Positions 39,248 to 48,238 of a stretch of DNA of 64,000 nucleotides are shown one piece after another. The notes under the pieces were generated by a model. The model saw nothing but the letters and a program-made list of their open reading frames with translations, had not been told where the DNA came from and did not search any database. Numbering within the stretch: the first letter of the stretch is position 1; every line of letters begins with the position of its first letter. The DNA lies in the NCBI GenBank assembly GCA_963822825.1, contig CAWGIW010000008.1:248001-312000 (forward strand), given 5' to 3'. The stretch is from JAWWPY01 sp963822825. Its GTDB lineage: Bacteria > Actinomycetota > Actinomycetes > Streptosporangiales > Streptosporangiaceae. The position numbers were made by a program, and so were the translations under genes.

Positions 39248-39391
39248 GCCACCTCCGGCCCGGGGTCAGGGATACGAGCGCGGCGCGATCCGCCAGGCCA
39301 CCGCGTAACCGGCCGTCGGGAGCATCACGCGCCAGCCGTTATGCTCCCAGTGCGGTTGCCTGGGTGTCACGGCGCCCCGCCCGCCTTAGAC

Positions 39392-39418
39392 TTGGCACTC
39401 GGGATTGTGGAGTGCCAA
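39392..39418. promoter_or_regulatory. CIRCE operator of hrcA-dnaJ
   Basis: TTGGCACTC (39392-39400), nine bases, GAGTGCCAA (39410-39418): a perfect dyad matching the CIRCE consensus with G/C variation. HrcA binds it and represses transcription until heat shock. It overlaps the ribosome-site region of hrcA, so the operon is autoregulated. Confidence 0.95.
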
Positions 39419-39432
39419 GGGAGGTGGTGCTC

Positions 39433-40445
39433 GTGCTCGACGACAGGAAACTCGCCGTGCTGCGCGCCATCGTGGAGGACTACGTGTCCACCACGAGCCG
39501 GTCGGCTCGAAGTCCCTGGTGGACCGGCACAACCTGGACGTCTCTCCGGCCACGATCCGCAACGACATGGCCGTGCTGGAGGAGCAGGGCTACATCGTCC
39601 AGCCGCACACCAGCGCGGGCCGGGTACCCACGGACAAGGGGTACCGGCTGTTCGTGGACCGGCTGTCCGGCGTGAAGCCGCTCTCGCCAGCGGAACGGCG
39701 CGCTATCGAGACGTTTCTGGCGGGCGCCTATGACCTCGATGACGTGGTGATGCGGACCGTACGGCTGCTCGCCCAGCTGACCCGCCAGGTGGCGGTCGTC
39801 CAGTACCCCTCGCTCACCCGGTCATCGATCCGGCACGTGGAACTGGTGCCGGTGGCGGCCAAGCGGCTGCTGCTGGTGCTGATCACCGACACCGGGCGGG
39901 TGGAGCAGCGTGGCGTGGAACTGCCCGACCCGATCGAAGAGGACTCGGTCACCCAGTTGCGCGCGGTGCTCAACGCCTGTCTCGACGGGCGCAGGCTCGC
40001 CGAGGTAGCGTCGGTGGTCGCGGAGTTGCCGCAGCGGGTCACACCCGAGGAGCGGCCGAACGCCACGGCGGTGTTCTCCGTAATCCTGGAGAGCTTGGTT
40101 GAGCGGCATGAGGAGCGGGTCGTCGTCGGCGGGGCAGCCAACCTGACCGCCACCGACTTCTCCAAGGGCCTGCGCGAGGTCCTGGAATCGCTCGAAGAGC
40201 AGGTGGTGCTCATGCGGCTGCTGGGTGAGTCGGGTGACCACTCTTCGCTGACGGTCCGGATCGGCGCGGAGAATCCGGTCGAGGGATTGCGCAGCACCTC
40301 CCTGGTGGCGGCCGGTTATGGGACCGGCGACCAGGCACTGGCGAGACTGGGCGTGCTCGGCCCGACACGGATGGACTATCCGACGGCGATGGGAGCGGTG
40401 CGCGCGGTGGCACGATACGTCGGCCAGATCCTGGCGGGATCCTGA
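39433..40445 (+). CDS. hrcA: Heat-inducible transcription repressor HrcA, one apparent indel
   Basis: GTG 39433 lies eight bases after AAGGGAGG (39417-39424) and reads LDDRKLAVLRAIVEDYVSTT. One base of shift near 39497 then gives EPVGSKSLVDRHNLDVSPAT and IRNDMAVLEEQGYIVQPHTS, the winged HTH that binds CIRCE, followed by AGRVPTDKGYRLFVDRL and the complete C-terminal regulatory domain to TGA 40443-40445. About 336 residues in all. It is the first gene of the hrcA-dnaJ operon and overlaps dnaJ by TGATG. The shift is probably a sequence error. Confidence 0.92.
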
Positions 40446-41579
40446 TGGCCAACGACTACTACGGCATTCTCGGCGTCCGCCGCGAGGCACAGCCCGATGA
40501 GATCAAGAAGGCGTACCGGCGGCTCGCCCGCGAACTGCACCCGGACGTCAACCCCGACCCCGCGACGCAGGAGCGCTTCAAGGAGATCAACCAGGCCTAC
40601 GAGGTGCTCTCCGACCCGGAAAAGCGCCAGATGTATGACCTGGGCGTCTGACCCGTTCGCACCGACCGGTGCGCCGGGCGGCCCGGGGTTCGGCGCCGGG
40701 TTCCCGTTCAGCGACATCATGGACGCGTTCTTCGGGGCCGGCGCCACGTCCCGGGGCCCGCGCAGCCGCGCCCGCCGCGGGCGCAACGCCACCATCCGGG
40801 TGGAGATGGACCTGTCTGAGTGCGCGTTCGGGGCCACCCGGGAACTAGCCGTGGACACCGCGGTGGTCTGCCCGACCTGCTCCGGCGAGGGCACCGCGCC
40901 GGGTAACCATCCGGAAACCTGTGACGTGTGCGGTGGACGCGGCGAGGTAAGCCAGGTGACGCGTTCGTTCCTGGGCCAGGTGATGGCCTCGCGGCCGTGC
41001 CCGGCCTGCGGGGGGTTTGGCACGATCATCCGCCGGCCCTGCCCAGAATGCGATGGCGACGGGCGGGTCCGTACCCGGCGGACGATCAAGGTGCGGATCC
41101 CGGCCGGCGTCGAGGACGGCACGCACATCCAGCTGGCCGGGGAGGGCGAGGTCGGCCCCGGTGGCGGACCGCCCGGAGACTTGTTCCTGGAAATCCTTCA
41201 GCGCCCGCATGCGATCTTCGAGCGGCAGGGTGACGACCTGCACTGCACGGTAACCATCCCGATGGTGGCCGCGTCGCTGGGCGCCACCCTGTCGGTTGAG
41301 ACCCTGGACGGCCCGCGAGAACTGGACATCCGCCCCGGAACGCAATCCGGCCAGGTCATCCCGATGTACGCGCTCGGCGTGCAGCACCTGAACGACTCCG
41401 GCCGCGGCGACCTGATCATTCATGTCACCGTCGAGACCCCGGCCAAGCTGGACGAGGCGCAGGAGGCGCTCATGCGGCAGCTGGCGACGCTGCGCGGGGA
41501 GGAGACTCCGCCGGGCCGGTTCGCCCCGGGCCAGCAGGGCTTCTTCTCCCGGTTGCGTGACGCCTTCAACGGCCGCTGA
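40445..41579 (+). CDS. dnaJ: Co-chaperone DnaJ, one apparent indel
   Basis: ATG 40445 overlaps the hrcA stop. J domain: DYYGILGVRREAQPDEIKKA with HPD at residues 32-34. A one-base shift near 40646 separates it from the Gly/Phe region (GGPGFGAGFPFSDIMDAFFG), the four CxxCxGxG zinc motifs (CPTCSGEG, CDVCGGRG, CPACGGFG, CPECDGDG) and the C-terminal client-binding domains. About 377 residues, a type I DnaJ that stimulates DnaK. Under CIRCE/HrcA control. Confidence 0.93.
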
Positions 41580-41597
41580 CCGGCCCGGCGCGCTCGC

Positions 41598-42395
41598 ATG
41601 CCGGTGTTCAGAACCCCAGGATCCACGCCACCCGTCTTCCTGGCCACGGCCGCGGACCTGGCCAGTGACGTGATCGTCCTGTCAGGCGCGGAGGGCCGCC
41701 ATGCGGCCACGGTCCGCAGGCTGGCCGTGGGCGAGCGGGTTGACGTGGCCGACGGCGCGGGCATGGTCGCCGAGTGCGTGGTGACCGGGACGGGCGGGGG
41801 CGGCGGGACGGGCGGGGGCGGCGGGACGCAGCGCGGTCAGCTGGAACTGGCGGTCACGGCCAGGCGGACGGTGCCGCGCTCGGAGCCGGCCATCACGGTG
41901 GTCCAGGCGATCCCCAAGGGGGAGCGGGGCCCGCTGGCGGTTGAACTTATGACCGAGGTCGGCGTGGACGCGGTGACCGCCTGGGCGGCGGAGCGCTGCG
42001 TCGTCCGCTGGTCCGGCGACCGCGGCGAGCGGGCCCTCGACCGCTGGCGGGCGACCGCGCGGGAGGCGGCCAAGCAGTCCCGCCGGGCCCGGCTGCCCGA
42101 ACTGACCGGGCCGGTGACCACCGGCGAGGTGACGCGGATCGCCAGTGCGGCCTCGCTGGCGATCCTCCTGGACTCGGCCGCCCCGGCGGCGCTCGGCCGC
42201 CTGGCCCTGCCGTCGTCCGGCGTCATCGTCGTGGTGGTCGGCCCGGAGGGCGGGGTGAGCCCCGCTGAGGCGGAGGCCCTGGCCTCGGCGGGCACGGTGG
42301 CTGCGCACCTGGGCCCGAACGTGTTGCGGACATCCTCGGCCGGGGCCGTGGCGGCCTCGGTCCTGCTGAGCCACACCGCTCGCTGGGGGAGCTGA
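41598..42395 (+). CDS. rsmE: 16S rRNA m3U1498 methyltransferase RsmE
   Basis: 265 residues. SPOUT-fold enzyme that methylates N3 of U1498 in 16S rRNA. N-terminal PUA-like domain with EGRHAATVRRLAVGERVDVA; catalytic part with AIPKGERGPLAVELMTEVGV, EAAKQSRRARLPEL, and the knot motifs VVGPEGGVSPAEAEAL and LGPNVLRTSSAGAVAASVLL. A Gly/Thr loop near residue 65 encoded by two 18-bp repeats is an unusual expansion. It follows dnaJ by 18 bp and is likely part of the same transcript. Confidence 0.94.
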   Translation: MPVFRTPGSTPPVFLATAADLASDVIVLSGAEGRHAATVRRLAVGERVDVADGAGMVAECVVTGTGGGGGTGGGGGTQRGQLELAVTARRTVPRSEPAITVVQAIPKGERGPLAVELMTEVGVDAVTAWAAERCVVRWSGDRGERALDRWRATAREAAKQSRRARLPELTGPVTTGEVTRIASAASLAILLDSAAPAALGRLALPSSGVIVVVVGPEGGVSPAEAEALASAGTVAAHLGPNVLRTSSAGAVAASVLLSHTARWGS

Positions 42396-42400
42396 CCACC

Positions 42401-42470
42401 GGGCCGCTGAGGGTGAACGCCGGGCCACTGGGGGTGAACGCCGGGCCACTAGGCTGAACGCCGGGTCACC
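42401..42470. repeat. Tandem 21-bp repeats after rsmE
   Basis: Three to four units of about 21 bp built on GCCGGGCCACTGGGGGTGAA, starting 6 bp after the rsmE stop. They lie in the gap to the convergent anti-sigma-like gene. Confidence 0.7.
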
Positions 42471-42499
42471 CGGGCCACTGCCCCTCGGCCGGGCTGGGC

Positions 42500-43408
42500 T
42501 TACGTTGCTTTGGCCGCCGTTGCCGTCGCGGTGGCCGTTGCCGTTGCTTTGGCCGATGCGCTGGGCGACGTGCAGGGCGACGTGAGTTGCTTCGCTCCCA
42601 CGGCGTCCAGTTTGGCCGCGGCCGAGTGGTACGGGATCGTGTACGTGGGCGGTGGCGGGATCGCCGTGGAAGTGTCGGTGGGCGTCACCGTCGGTGTGAC
42701 ACTCACCGTCGGGGTCGGTGTGGCGCTGGCCTTTCCCTTCGTGGGCGTGGCGCTGGCCTTGGCCTTCGGGCGGGGTGAACAAGTGGCCGTTGGGCCCGCG
42801 CCCGCCGAACTGTCCGCCGCCGACGACGGAGTTGCCGACCGGGGGATGGGCACCAGTACCGCCGGGGGGGTGGGTGCGGTGCTCGCCCGGTGATGGGTGG
42901 CGCCGGGGCGGCTGATCTGGTTCGCCGGGGTGATGGCCTGCTGTACCTGACCGAGCGTGAACACGCCCGCGACCACGATGCCTACCGCACCGCCGACGGC
43001 GAGGACCGGCTTGAGCCAGGAAGCGGCGGGCCGCAGCCGGGTGAAGGCGGCGCCTAGGCCGGCCCACAACCCGGCCGGTGGAGGCTGGCTGCGGTGCGCC
43101 GCGCGGGGTCGCTGCCGCACCTGGTCGAGCGCCCGCCCGCCCCGGCCGGGCAGCTGCGTCTGGGCGGCACGCGACCACAGCCGGGCCAGGGCGGAAAGCG
43201 CGCCAGCGGCCCCGGCCTCCAGCAAGAGCAACAGCGGCCGAAAGTAGTCGTCCAGGACCTCTATGAGCAGCATGAACGGGCTAAGGTGGCGTGCGCTCAC
43301 CCGGCCGCGGATCCGGTCAAGGCCGTCAGCCGCGGGCTCAACTGACTCCGCCGCCGCGCGCAGCGCGCGCCGGAGGATGTCGTCGTAGTCGCGTTCCTGT
43401 GATTTCAT
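42500..43408 (-). CDS. Single-pass membrane protein, probable anti-sigma partner
   Basis: 302 residues. Cytosolic N-terminus of about 130 residues (YDDILRRALRAAAESVEPAA), one membrane helix (LAVGGAVGIVVAGVFTLGQV) and a Thr/Ser/Pro/Lys-rich extracytoplasmic tail with repeats (KASATPTKGKASATPTPT) and an Ala-Thr run at the end. No HxxxCxxC zinc anti-sigma motif. It follows the ECF sigma gene by 40 bp on the same strand, the standard place for the regulator that holds the sigma factor, so that role is inferred from position and topology. Confidence 0.65.
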   Translation of the reverse strand: MKSQERDYDDILRRALRAAAESVEPAADGLDRIRGRVSARHLSPFMLLIEVLDDYFRPLLLLLEAGAAGALSALARLWSRAAQTQLPGRGGRALDQVRQRPRAAHRSQPPPAGLWAGLGAAFTRLRPAASWLKPVLAVGGAVGIVVAGVFTLGQVQQAITPANQISRPGATHHRASTAPTPPAVLVPIPRSATPSSAADSSAGAGPTATCSPRPKAKASATPTKGKASATPTPTVSVTPTVTPTDTSTAIPPPPTYTIPYHSAAAKLDAVGAKQLTSPCTSPSASAKATATATATATAAKAT

Positions 43409-43448
43409 TACCTGCCGCCTGGGCCCCTCGTCGCCCTTGTGGCCCTCC

Positions 43449-44042
43449 TCATGTCTGCTGCTCCAAGACGGTCCGCAGTGCCGACATGGCCCGCGCCGTG
43501 TGACTCTTGACTGCTCCCCTGCTGATCCCCATCGCAGAGGCGATCTGGGCTTCGGACAGGTCCCCGTAGTACCTCAGCACGAGGGCCTCACGCTGCCTCG
43601 CCGGGAGTGCCCGGAGGGCGGACACCACCGCGGACCGCTCCAGCGCGGCGATGGCGCCGTGCTCAGCACTGGGCATGTCCGGCGCCGGCTTCGGCGCGTT
43701 CTTGTCCACGACCATCCGGTGCCGCAGCACGGAACGGGACCGGTTCACGACCGACTGCCGGAGATAGGAGAGCGCCTTGTCGCTGTCGCGCAGCCGGCGC
43801 CATGCCCCGTGCATGGCCACGAACGAGTCCTGCACCACTTCCTCCGCCGTACCGACGTCGCGTACCAGGAAGGCCGCCAGCCGCACCAACGAGCGGTAGT
43901 GCGTGGTATAGATGGCGGTCACTGCCCGGTCCGCATCCCACTCAGTCGTGGCCGGGCCCACCGCAGCATCTGCCAGCAGGGTCTCGGTCACGTGAATAGG
44001 ACGCGTTACCACGCCGTCCGGTTCACCGGGCGGCATGTTCAA
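43449..44042 (-). CDS. SigE-family ECF sigma factor
   Basis: 197 residues. Region 2 reads HYRSLVRLAAFLVRDVGTAE and VVQDSFVAMHGAWRRL (core and -10 binding), region 4 LPARQREALVLRYYGDLSEA and IASAMGISRGAVKSHTARAM (-35 binding HTH). It directs RNA polymerase to a stress or envelope regulon. An N-terminal extension of about 35 residues has no known role. Operon with the membrane protein downstream. Confidence 0.92.
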   Translation of the reverse strand: MNMPPGEPDGVVTRPIHVTETLLADAAVGPATTEWDADRAVTAIYTTHYRSLVRLAAFLVRDVGTAEEVVQDSFVAMHGAWRRLRDSDKALSYLRQSVVNRSRSVLRHRMVVDKNAPKPAPDMPSAEHGAIAALERSAVVSALRALPARQREALVLRYYGDLSEAQIASAMGISRGAVKSHTARAMSALRTVLEQQT

Positions 44043-44319
44043 CTGCGTGCACCCCGCCCGCCGGTACTCTGCCCGCCTGCGGGATGCCCGCCTGCACCCG
44101 ACCCGCCTGCACCACTCGGCTTCACCGAATCGTTCCCCCCATGCTTCTCCGTGTCATATGCCGCAATGCCATGACCGATCCAGGCAACGCACCGCGGAAA
44201 CGCGAAGAACCGAACACTGTCAGAGCCGTCCACCGCGGGGGGCGTGCGCCGTGGTTCGCAACATTGCAACCATATAGTCGTCCGGTCATTCCGAGACTCC
44301 AACAAGCTAAGATCACTTC

Positions 44320-44664
44320 GTGCCAGAGTGCCTATTCTGCAGGATCGTGTCGGGCGATGTCCCCGCATCGCGCGTGCTCGAGACCCCGCGAACAGTTGCT
44401 TTCCGCGACATAAGCCCGCAGGCACCGACGCATGTGCTGGTGATACCGAAAGTTCATTATCCGGATCTGGCCGCGCTCGCCGCGGCGGGCGACGGCCTGC
44501 TGGATGAACTGGTGACCCAGGCCCACCAGGTCGCCGTGGCCGAGGGGATCAGCGACAGCGGGTACCGCGTCGTCTTCAACACCGGGCCGGAGGCGGGCCA
44601 GACCGTTGCCCACGCCCACGCCCACGTGCTGGGCGGCCGCCGGCTGGCGTGGCCACCCGGATGA
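44320..44664 (+). CDS. HIT-family nucleotide hydrolase (HINT type)
   Basis: 114 residues from GTG 44320. CLFCRIVSGDVPASRVLETP starts the family, PQAPTHVLVIPKVHYPDL follows and the histidine triad is HAHAHVLGGRRLAWPPG at the C-terminus. Hydrolyses AMP-N-linked nucleotides such as AMP-NH2 or AMP-lysine; its true substrate in actinobacteria is not settled. Stands before phoH, the conserved order. Confidence 0.93.
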   Translation: MPECLFCRIVSGDVPASRVLETPRTVAFRDISPQAPTHVLVIPKVHYPDLAALAAAGDGLLDELVTQAHQVAVAEGISDSGYRVVFNTGPEAGQTVAHAHAHVLGGRRLAWPPG

Positions 44665-44731
44665 TGCCGCGCGGATAGCATGGCGAGCGTATGGCGCGGG
44701 CATACGCCTGGCCCCCGGCAGAGAGAATGAA

Positions 44732-45791
44732 TTGACAGAGATTTCCGGCGATCCCCGAGACCGCAAGCCGTCCGACAGCGTTACCCAGGTCAAGATCGTA
44801 ATTCCGGATGACCACTCGATGGTCAGCCTGCTGGGCTCGCGCGATGAGCTTCTGCATGTCATCGAGGAGGCGTTCGACGCCGATATTCACGTCCGGGGCA
44901 ACGAGATCACGGTCACGGGCGCGCCGGAGGAAAGAGCCCGCGTGGCGGCGCTCTTCGAGGAACTCACCAAACTGCTGGCCGACGGCGCCGAACTGACCGC
45001 CGACGCGGTAGAGCGCGTCGTGGCCATGCTCCGCAGGAAGTCGGGGATCCGCCCGGCCGATGTGCTTTCGCTGGGCATCCTGTCGGCCCGCGGCCGGACC
45101 ATCCGGCCCAAGACGCTCAACCAGAAGCGCTACGTCGACGCCATCGACGAGCACACCATCGTTTTCTGCATCGGGCCGGCCTGGCACGGGCAAGACCTAT
45201 CTCGCCATGGCCAAGGCCGTCAAGGCGCTCCAGGCCAAAGAGGTGAACCGGATCATTCTCACCCGGCCCGCCGTCGAGGCAGGTGAGCGTCTGGGATTCC
45301 TGCCCGGCACGCTGTACGAGAAGATCGACCCGTACCTGCGGCCCCTGCACGACGCGCTGCACGACATGCTGGATCCAGAGTCCATACCTCGCCTCATGGC
45401 GGCGGGCACCATCGAGGTCGCGCCGCTCGCGTACATGCGCGGCCGGACGCTCAACGACTCGTTCATCATCCTTGATGAGGCCCAGAACACCTCGGCGGAA
45501 CAGATGAAGATGTTCCTCACCCGGCTCGGGTTCGGCTCCCGGATGGTGGTCACGGGTGACATCACCCAGGTCGACCTGCCCTCGGGTCAGCCCAGCGGGC
45601 TGCGCCTGGTCCAGGACATCCTCGAAGGCCTGGACGACGTCCACTTCTCGCGGCTGACCAGCAACGACGTGGTGCGGCACCGGCTGGTCGGCGACATCGT
45701 CAATGCCTACGAGCGCTATGACGCGCGGGTTCGGGGCACCGCCCATCCGCCGGAACGATTGCCCCGTCGCCCGGGCAAGCGCGCTCAGTGA
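44732..45791 (+). CDS. phoH: PhoH-like ATPase, one apparent indel
   Basis: Probable TTG start 44732 (LTEISGDPRDRK) after a GAGAGA site. The N-terminal KH-like part is VKIVIPDDHSMVSLLGSRDE and DIHVRGNEITVTGAPEERA. Near 45182 an extra base breaks the P-loop: IVFCIGPA, then in the other frame GTGKTYLAMAKAV. The rest has LTRPAVEAGERLGFLPGTLY, Walker B FIILDEAQN and VVTGDITQVDLP. About 352 residues. PhoH2-like RNA helicase/ATPase linked to ribosome or RNA quality control beside ybeY. Sequence error is likely. Confidence 0.9.
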
Positions 45792-45804
45792 GCCGTGGCC
45801 CGCG

Positions 45805-46344
45805 GTGACCATCGAGATCGCCAACGAGTCGGGGATCAGCGTCGACGAGGCGGATCTCGCGGCGATGGCCCGGCACGTCCTGGACGGGATGCGTATTCAC
45901 CCCCTCGCCGAACTGTCCGTCCTCCTGGTTGACCTGGCGACGATGGCTGATCTGCACGAGCGGTGGATGGGTGAGCCCGGCCCGACCGACGTCCTGGCGT
46001 TCCCGATGGACGAGCTGAGGCCGCCGCCGCCGGGCAGCAGCCGCGGGGACGCGGCCGCAGGCGGCGAGCCCGGTTCGGTTCCCGGACTGCTTGGCGATGT
46101 CGTGCTGTGCCCCGAGGTGGCCGACGAGCAGGCGGGCCGCGCGTCGCACCCGCTGGCGGACGAGCTGGAGCTGCTGTGCACGCACGGCATCTTGCACCTG
46201 CTCGGATATGACCACGCCGACCCCGATGAGCGTGCCACCATGTTCAGCCTGCAAGATGAGCTGCTTGGCTCATGGCGGGCCGAGCGCGGGTCAGGCCGCG
46301 ACGGGCCGGGGCAGGAAGGGCCGGGGCAGGAAGGGCCGGGGTGA
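45805..46344 (+). CDS. ybeY: Endoribonuclease YbeY
   Basis: 179 residues from GTG 45805 (MTIEIANESG). Zinc RNase for 16S rRNA 3'-end maturation and 70S quality control. Conserved VLLVDLATMADLHERWMGEP, PTDVLAFPMDE and the metal motif HGILHLLGYDH (three His). A 15-bp repeat gives the C-terminal tail GPGQEGPGQEGPG, an expansion beyond the normal end. Between phoH and a CNNM/CBS gene, as usual. Confidence 0.95.
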   Translation: MTIEIANESGISVDEADLAAMARHVLDGMRIHPLAELSVLLVDLATMADLHERWMGEPGPTDVLAFPMDELRPPPPGSSRGDAAAGGEPGSVPGLLGDVVLCPEVADEQAGRASHPLADELELLCTHGILHLLGYDHADPDERATMFSLQDELLGSWRAERGSGRDGPGQEGPGQEGPG

Positions 46345-46351
46345 TGCCAGC

Positions 46352-47647
46352 ATGGCGTGGCTGGTCGTCGCGGCGATAGTTCTGGCGCTGCTGGCCGGGT
46401 TCTGTGCCAGTGCCGAGGTTGCCTTGGTCCGTGTGTCCCGGGCTGGTGCGCACGCACAGGCGATGGACGGCGCGCGTGATGCCTTCTCCCGGCTCCAGGC
46501 CATCCTGGCCGAACCCTCCAGGTACCTGACCATCCTGCTGCTCGTCCGGGTCGCCTGCGAGACCTCCGCTACGGTGCTGGTGGCGGCCGCGCTGCTGCAC
46601 TGGCTGGGCTCCGACTGGCGTACCTTCCTGCTCATCGCGGTGATCATGATCGCGATTCTCTACGTGGTGGCCGGGATCGGCCCGCGCACCCTGGGCCGCC
46701 AGCACGAGCAGCGGGTGGCGCTGGCCGCCGCCAACGTGCTGTACCCACTGGTCCGGATGCTGGGCCCGCTGCCGAGGCTGCTGCTGGCCACGAGCAGCAT
46801 GCTCACGCCGGGCCGGGGATCGCGGGACGGCGCATTCGGTTCCGAGGAGGACCTGCGCGGCCTCGTCGACCTCCTCGAGCAGCGCCGGGTCATCGAGCCG
46901 GGCGAGCGGGAAATGATCCATTCGGTCTTCGAGTTCGGCGACACGATCGTCAGGGAGGTCATGGTCCCGCGTACCGACATCATCTTCGTGGAACGCGATA
47001 AGACCCTGAGCCAGGCCATGTCGCTCGCCTTGCGCAGCGGCTTTTCCCGGATACCGGTGGTGGGGAACAACGAGGACGACGTGATCGGCGTCGCCTACCT
47101 CAAGGACCTGGTCAACCGCAGCCAGGAGAACCCGGACGGGGAGTCGGTCGAAACGGTCGAATCGGTCATGCGGCCCGCCACGTTCGTGCCGGAGAGCAAG
47201 CCGATCGACGAGCTGCTCAGGGAGATGCAGCAACGCCGGATTCACCTCGCGATCGTCATCGACGAGTACGGGGGGACCGCCGGGCTGGTGACCATCGAGG
47301 ACATCCTGGAAGAGATCGTCGGTGAGATCACCGACGAGTACGACCAGGAGCAGCCGACGGTGGAATGGCTGGCTCCGGGGCGGGCCCGGGTGACCTCCCG
47401 GCTTCCGGTGACGGATCTCGCTGAGCTGTTCGGCGTCCGGATCGACGTGGAAGACGTGGAGACGGTCGGCGGCCTGCTGGCTCATGCCCTCGGCCGGGTG
47501 CCCATCGCCGGGTCCGTGGCCACCGTGGCCGGGCTGCGGCTTACCGCGGAGAGCCTGGCCGGCCGGCGCAACCGGATCAGCACCGTCACCGTGGAGCGGC
47601 TGGTGCCCGCCGTCCCCGGCGGCGGCCCGCAGCCGGAGGGGGCCTGA
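46352..47647 (+). CDS. CNNM/CorC-type transporter-like membrane protein with CBS pair
   Basis: 431 residues from ATG 46352. N-terminal DUF21/CNNM membrane domain with about four helices (WLVVAAIVLALLAGFCASAE, FLLIAVIMIAILYVVAGIGP), then two CBS domains (about 200-330, VMVPRTDIIFVERDKTLSQA and MRPATFVPESKPIDELL), and the C-terminal CorC_HlyC domain (GLVTIEDILEEIVGEITDEY). Related proteins affect Mg2+ or Co2+ efflux. Starts 8 bp after ybeY, so co-transcribed. Confidence 0.92.
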   Translation: MAWLVVAAIVLALLAGFCASAEVALVRVSRAGAHAQAMDGARDAFSRLQAILAEPSRYLTILLLVRVACETSATVLVAAALLHWLGSDWRTFLLIAVIMIAILYVVAGIGPRTLGRQHEQRVALAAANVLYPLVRMLGPLPRLLLATSSMLTPGRGSRDGAFGSEEDLRGLVDLLEQRRVIEPGEREMIHSVFEFGDTIVREVMVPRTDIIFVERDKTLSQAMSLALRSGFSRIPVVGNNEDDVIGVAYLKDLVNRSQENPDGESVETVESVMRPATFVPESKPIDELLREMQQRRIHLAIVIDEYGGTAGLVTIEDILEEIVGEITDEYDQEQPTVEWLAPGRARVTSRLPVTDLAELFGVRIDVEDVETVGGLLAHALGRVPIAGSVATVAGLRLTAESLAGRRNRISTVTVERLVPAVPGGGPQPEGA

Positions 47648-47691
47648 CCGCCGCGCCGCCGCGGTACGCTCCGTCTCCACCTACACTGGGC

Positions 47692-48039
47692 GTGGTGACC
47701 AAGCCGGAGCCTGGCCAGGAAGATATCAAGATCATCACGCTGGCCCGCGCGGCGCGCGCCCGGGTGGCAGCGGCCGAAGGGGCGGCCGTGCGTGATGAGA
47801 CGGGCCGAACCTATGCCGCCGCGGCGGTGGCGCTGCCGTCGCTCAAGCTGTCGGCGCTGCGCCTCGCGGTCGCCATGGCGGTTTCCAGCGGCGCATCCGG
47901 TCTGGAGGCGGCCGCTCTGGTCAGCGACAACGAGACAACCGACCCGGCGGACCTGGCCGTCCTCCGCGACCTGGGCCCTTCTGTCACCTTGTTCGTGGCC
48001 GGAACGGACGGCGTGCTGCGGGACACGCTGGTGCCGTGA
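47692..48039 (+). CDS. Cytidine-deaminase-like protein lacking zinc ligands
   Basis: 115 residues from GTG 47692. The fold signature LARAARARVAAAEGAAVRDE and LSALRLAVAMAVSSGASGLE matches the small actinobacterial proteins usually labelled cytidine deaminase between the CBS gene and era. The canonical HAE and PCxxC zinc sites are absent, so deamination by the usual mechanism is unlikely. Possibly a regulatory or scaffold remnant of the fold. Retention in this position across the phylum (from memory) implies a real role. Confidence 0.75.
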   Translation: MVTKPEPGQEDIKIITLARAARARVAAAEGAAVRDETGRTYAAAAVALPSLKLSALRLAVAMAVSSGASGLEAAALVSDNETTDPADLAVLRDLGPSVTLFVAGTDGVLRDTLVP

Positions 48040-48046
48040 CGCGGCC

Positions 48047-48198
48047 AGGCCGGGAGACACAGCACATGCCCAGGGATACCCCGTACCCCATGACCGGCCC
48101 CCCGGGCAGAACCCGATCATGGCTCGGCTAGGCCGGGGGACACAGCGCATGCCCGGGGATACCCCGTACCCCATGACCGGCCCCCCGGGCAGAACCCG
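48047..48198. repeat. Tandem 69-bp repeat (83-bp period) before era
   Basis: Copies 48047-48115 and 48130-48198 differ at only about four positions. Each has GGGATACCCCGTACCCCATG (GC-rich, internally self-complementary) and CCGGCCCCCCGGGCAGAACC. They fill the gap between the deaminase-like gene and era. Confidence 0.85.
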
Positions 48199-48238
48199 CG
48201 TGGAGCGCGGCCCACTCAGCGTGGGGGAGAATCGCAGC

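Noticed and set aside
47792..48238. N-terminal extension of Era by about 150 codons
   Set aside because: The extension covers the deaminase-like gene in another frame and the tandem repeats; the good ribosome site points to 48239.
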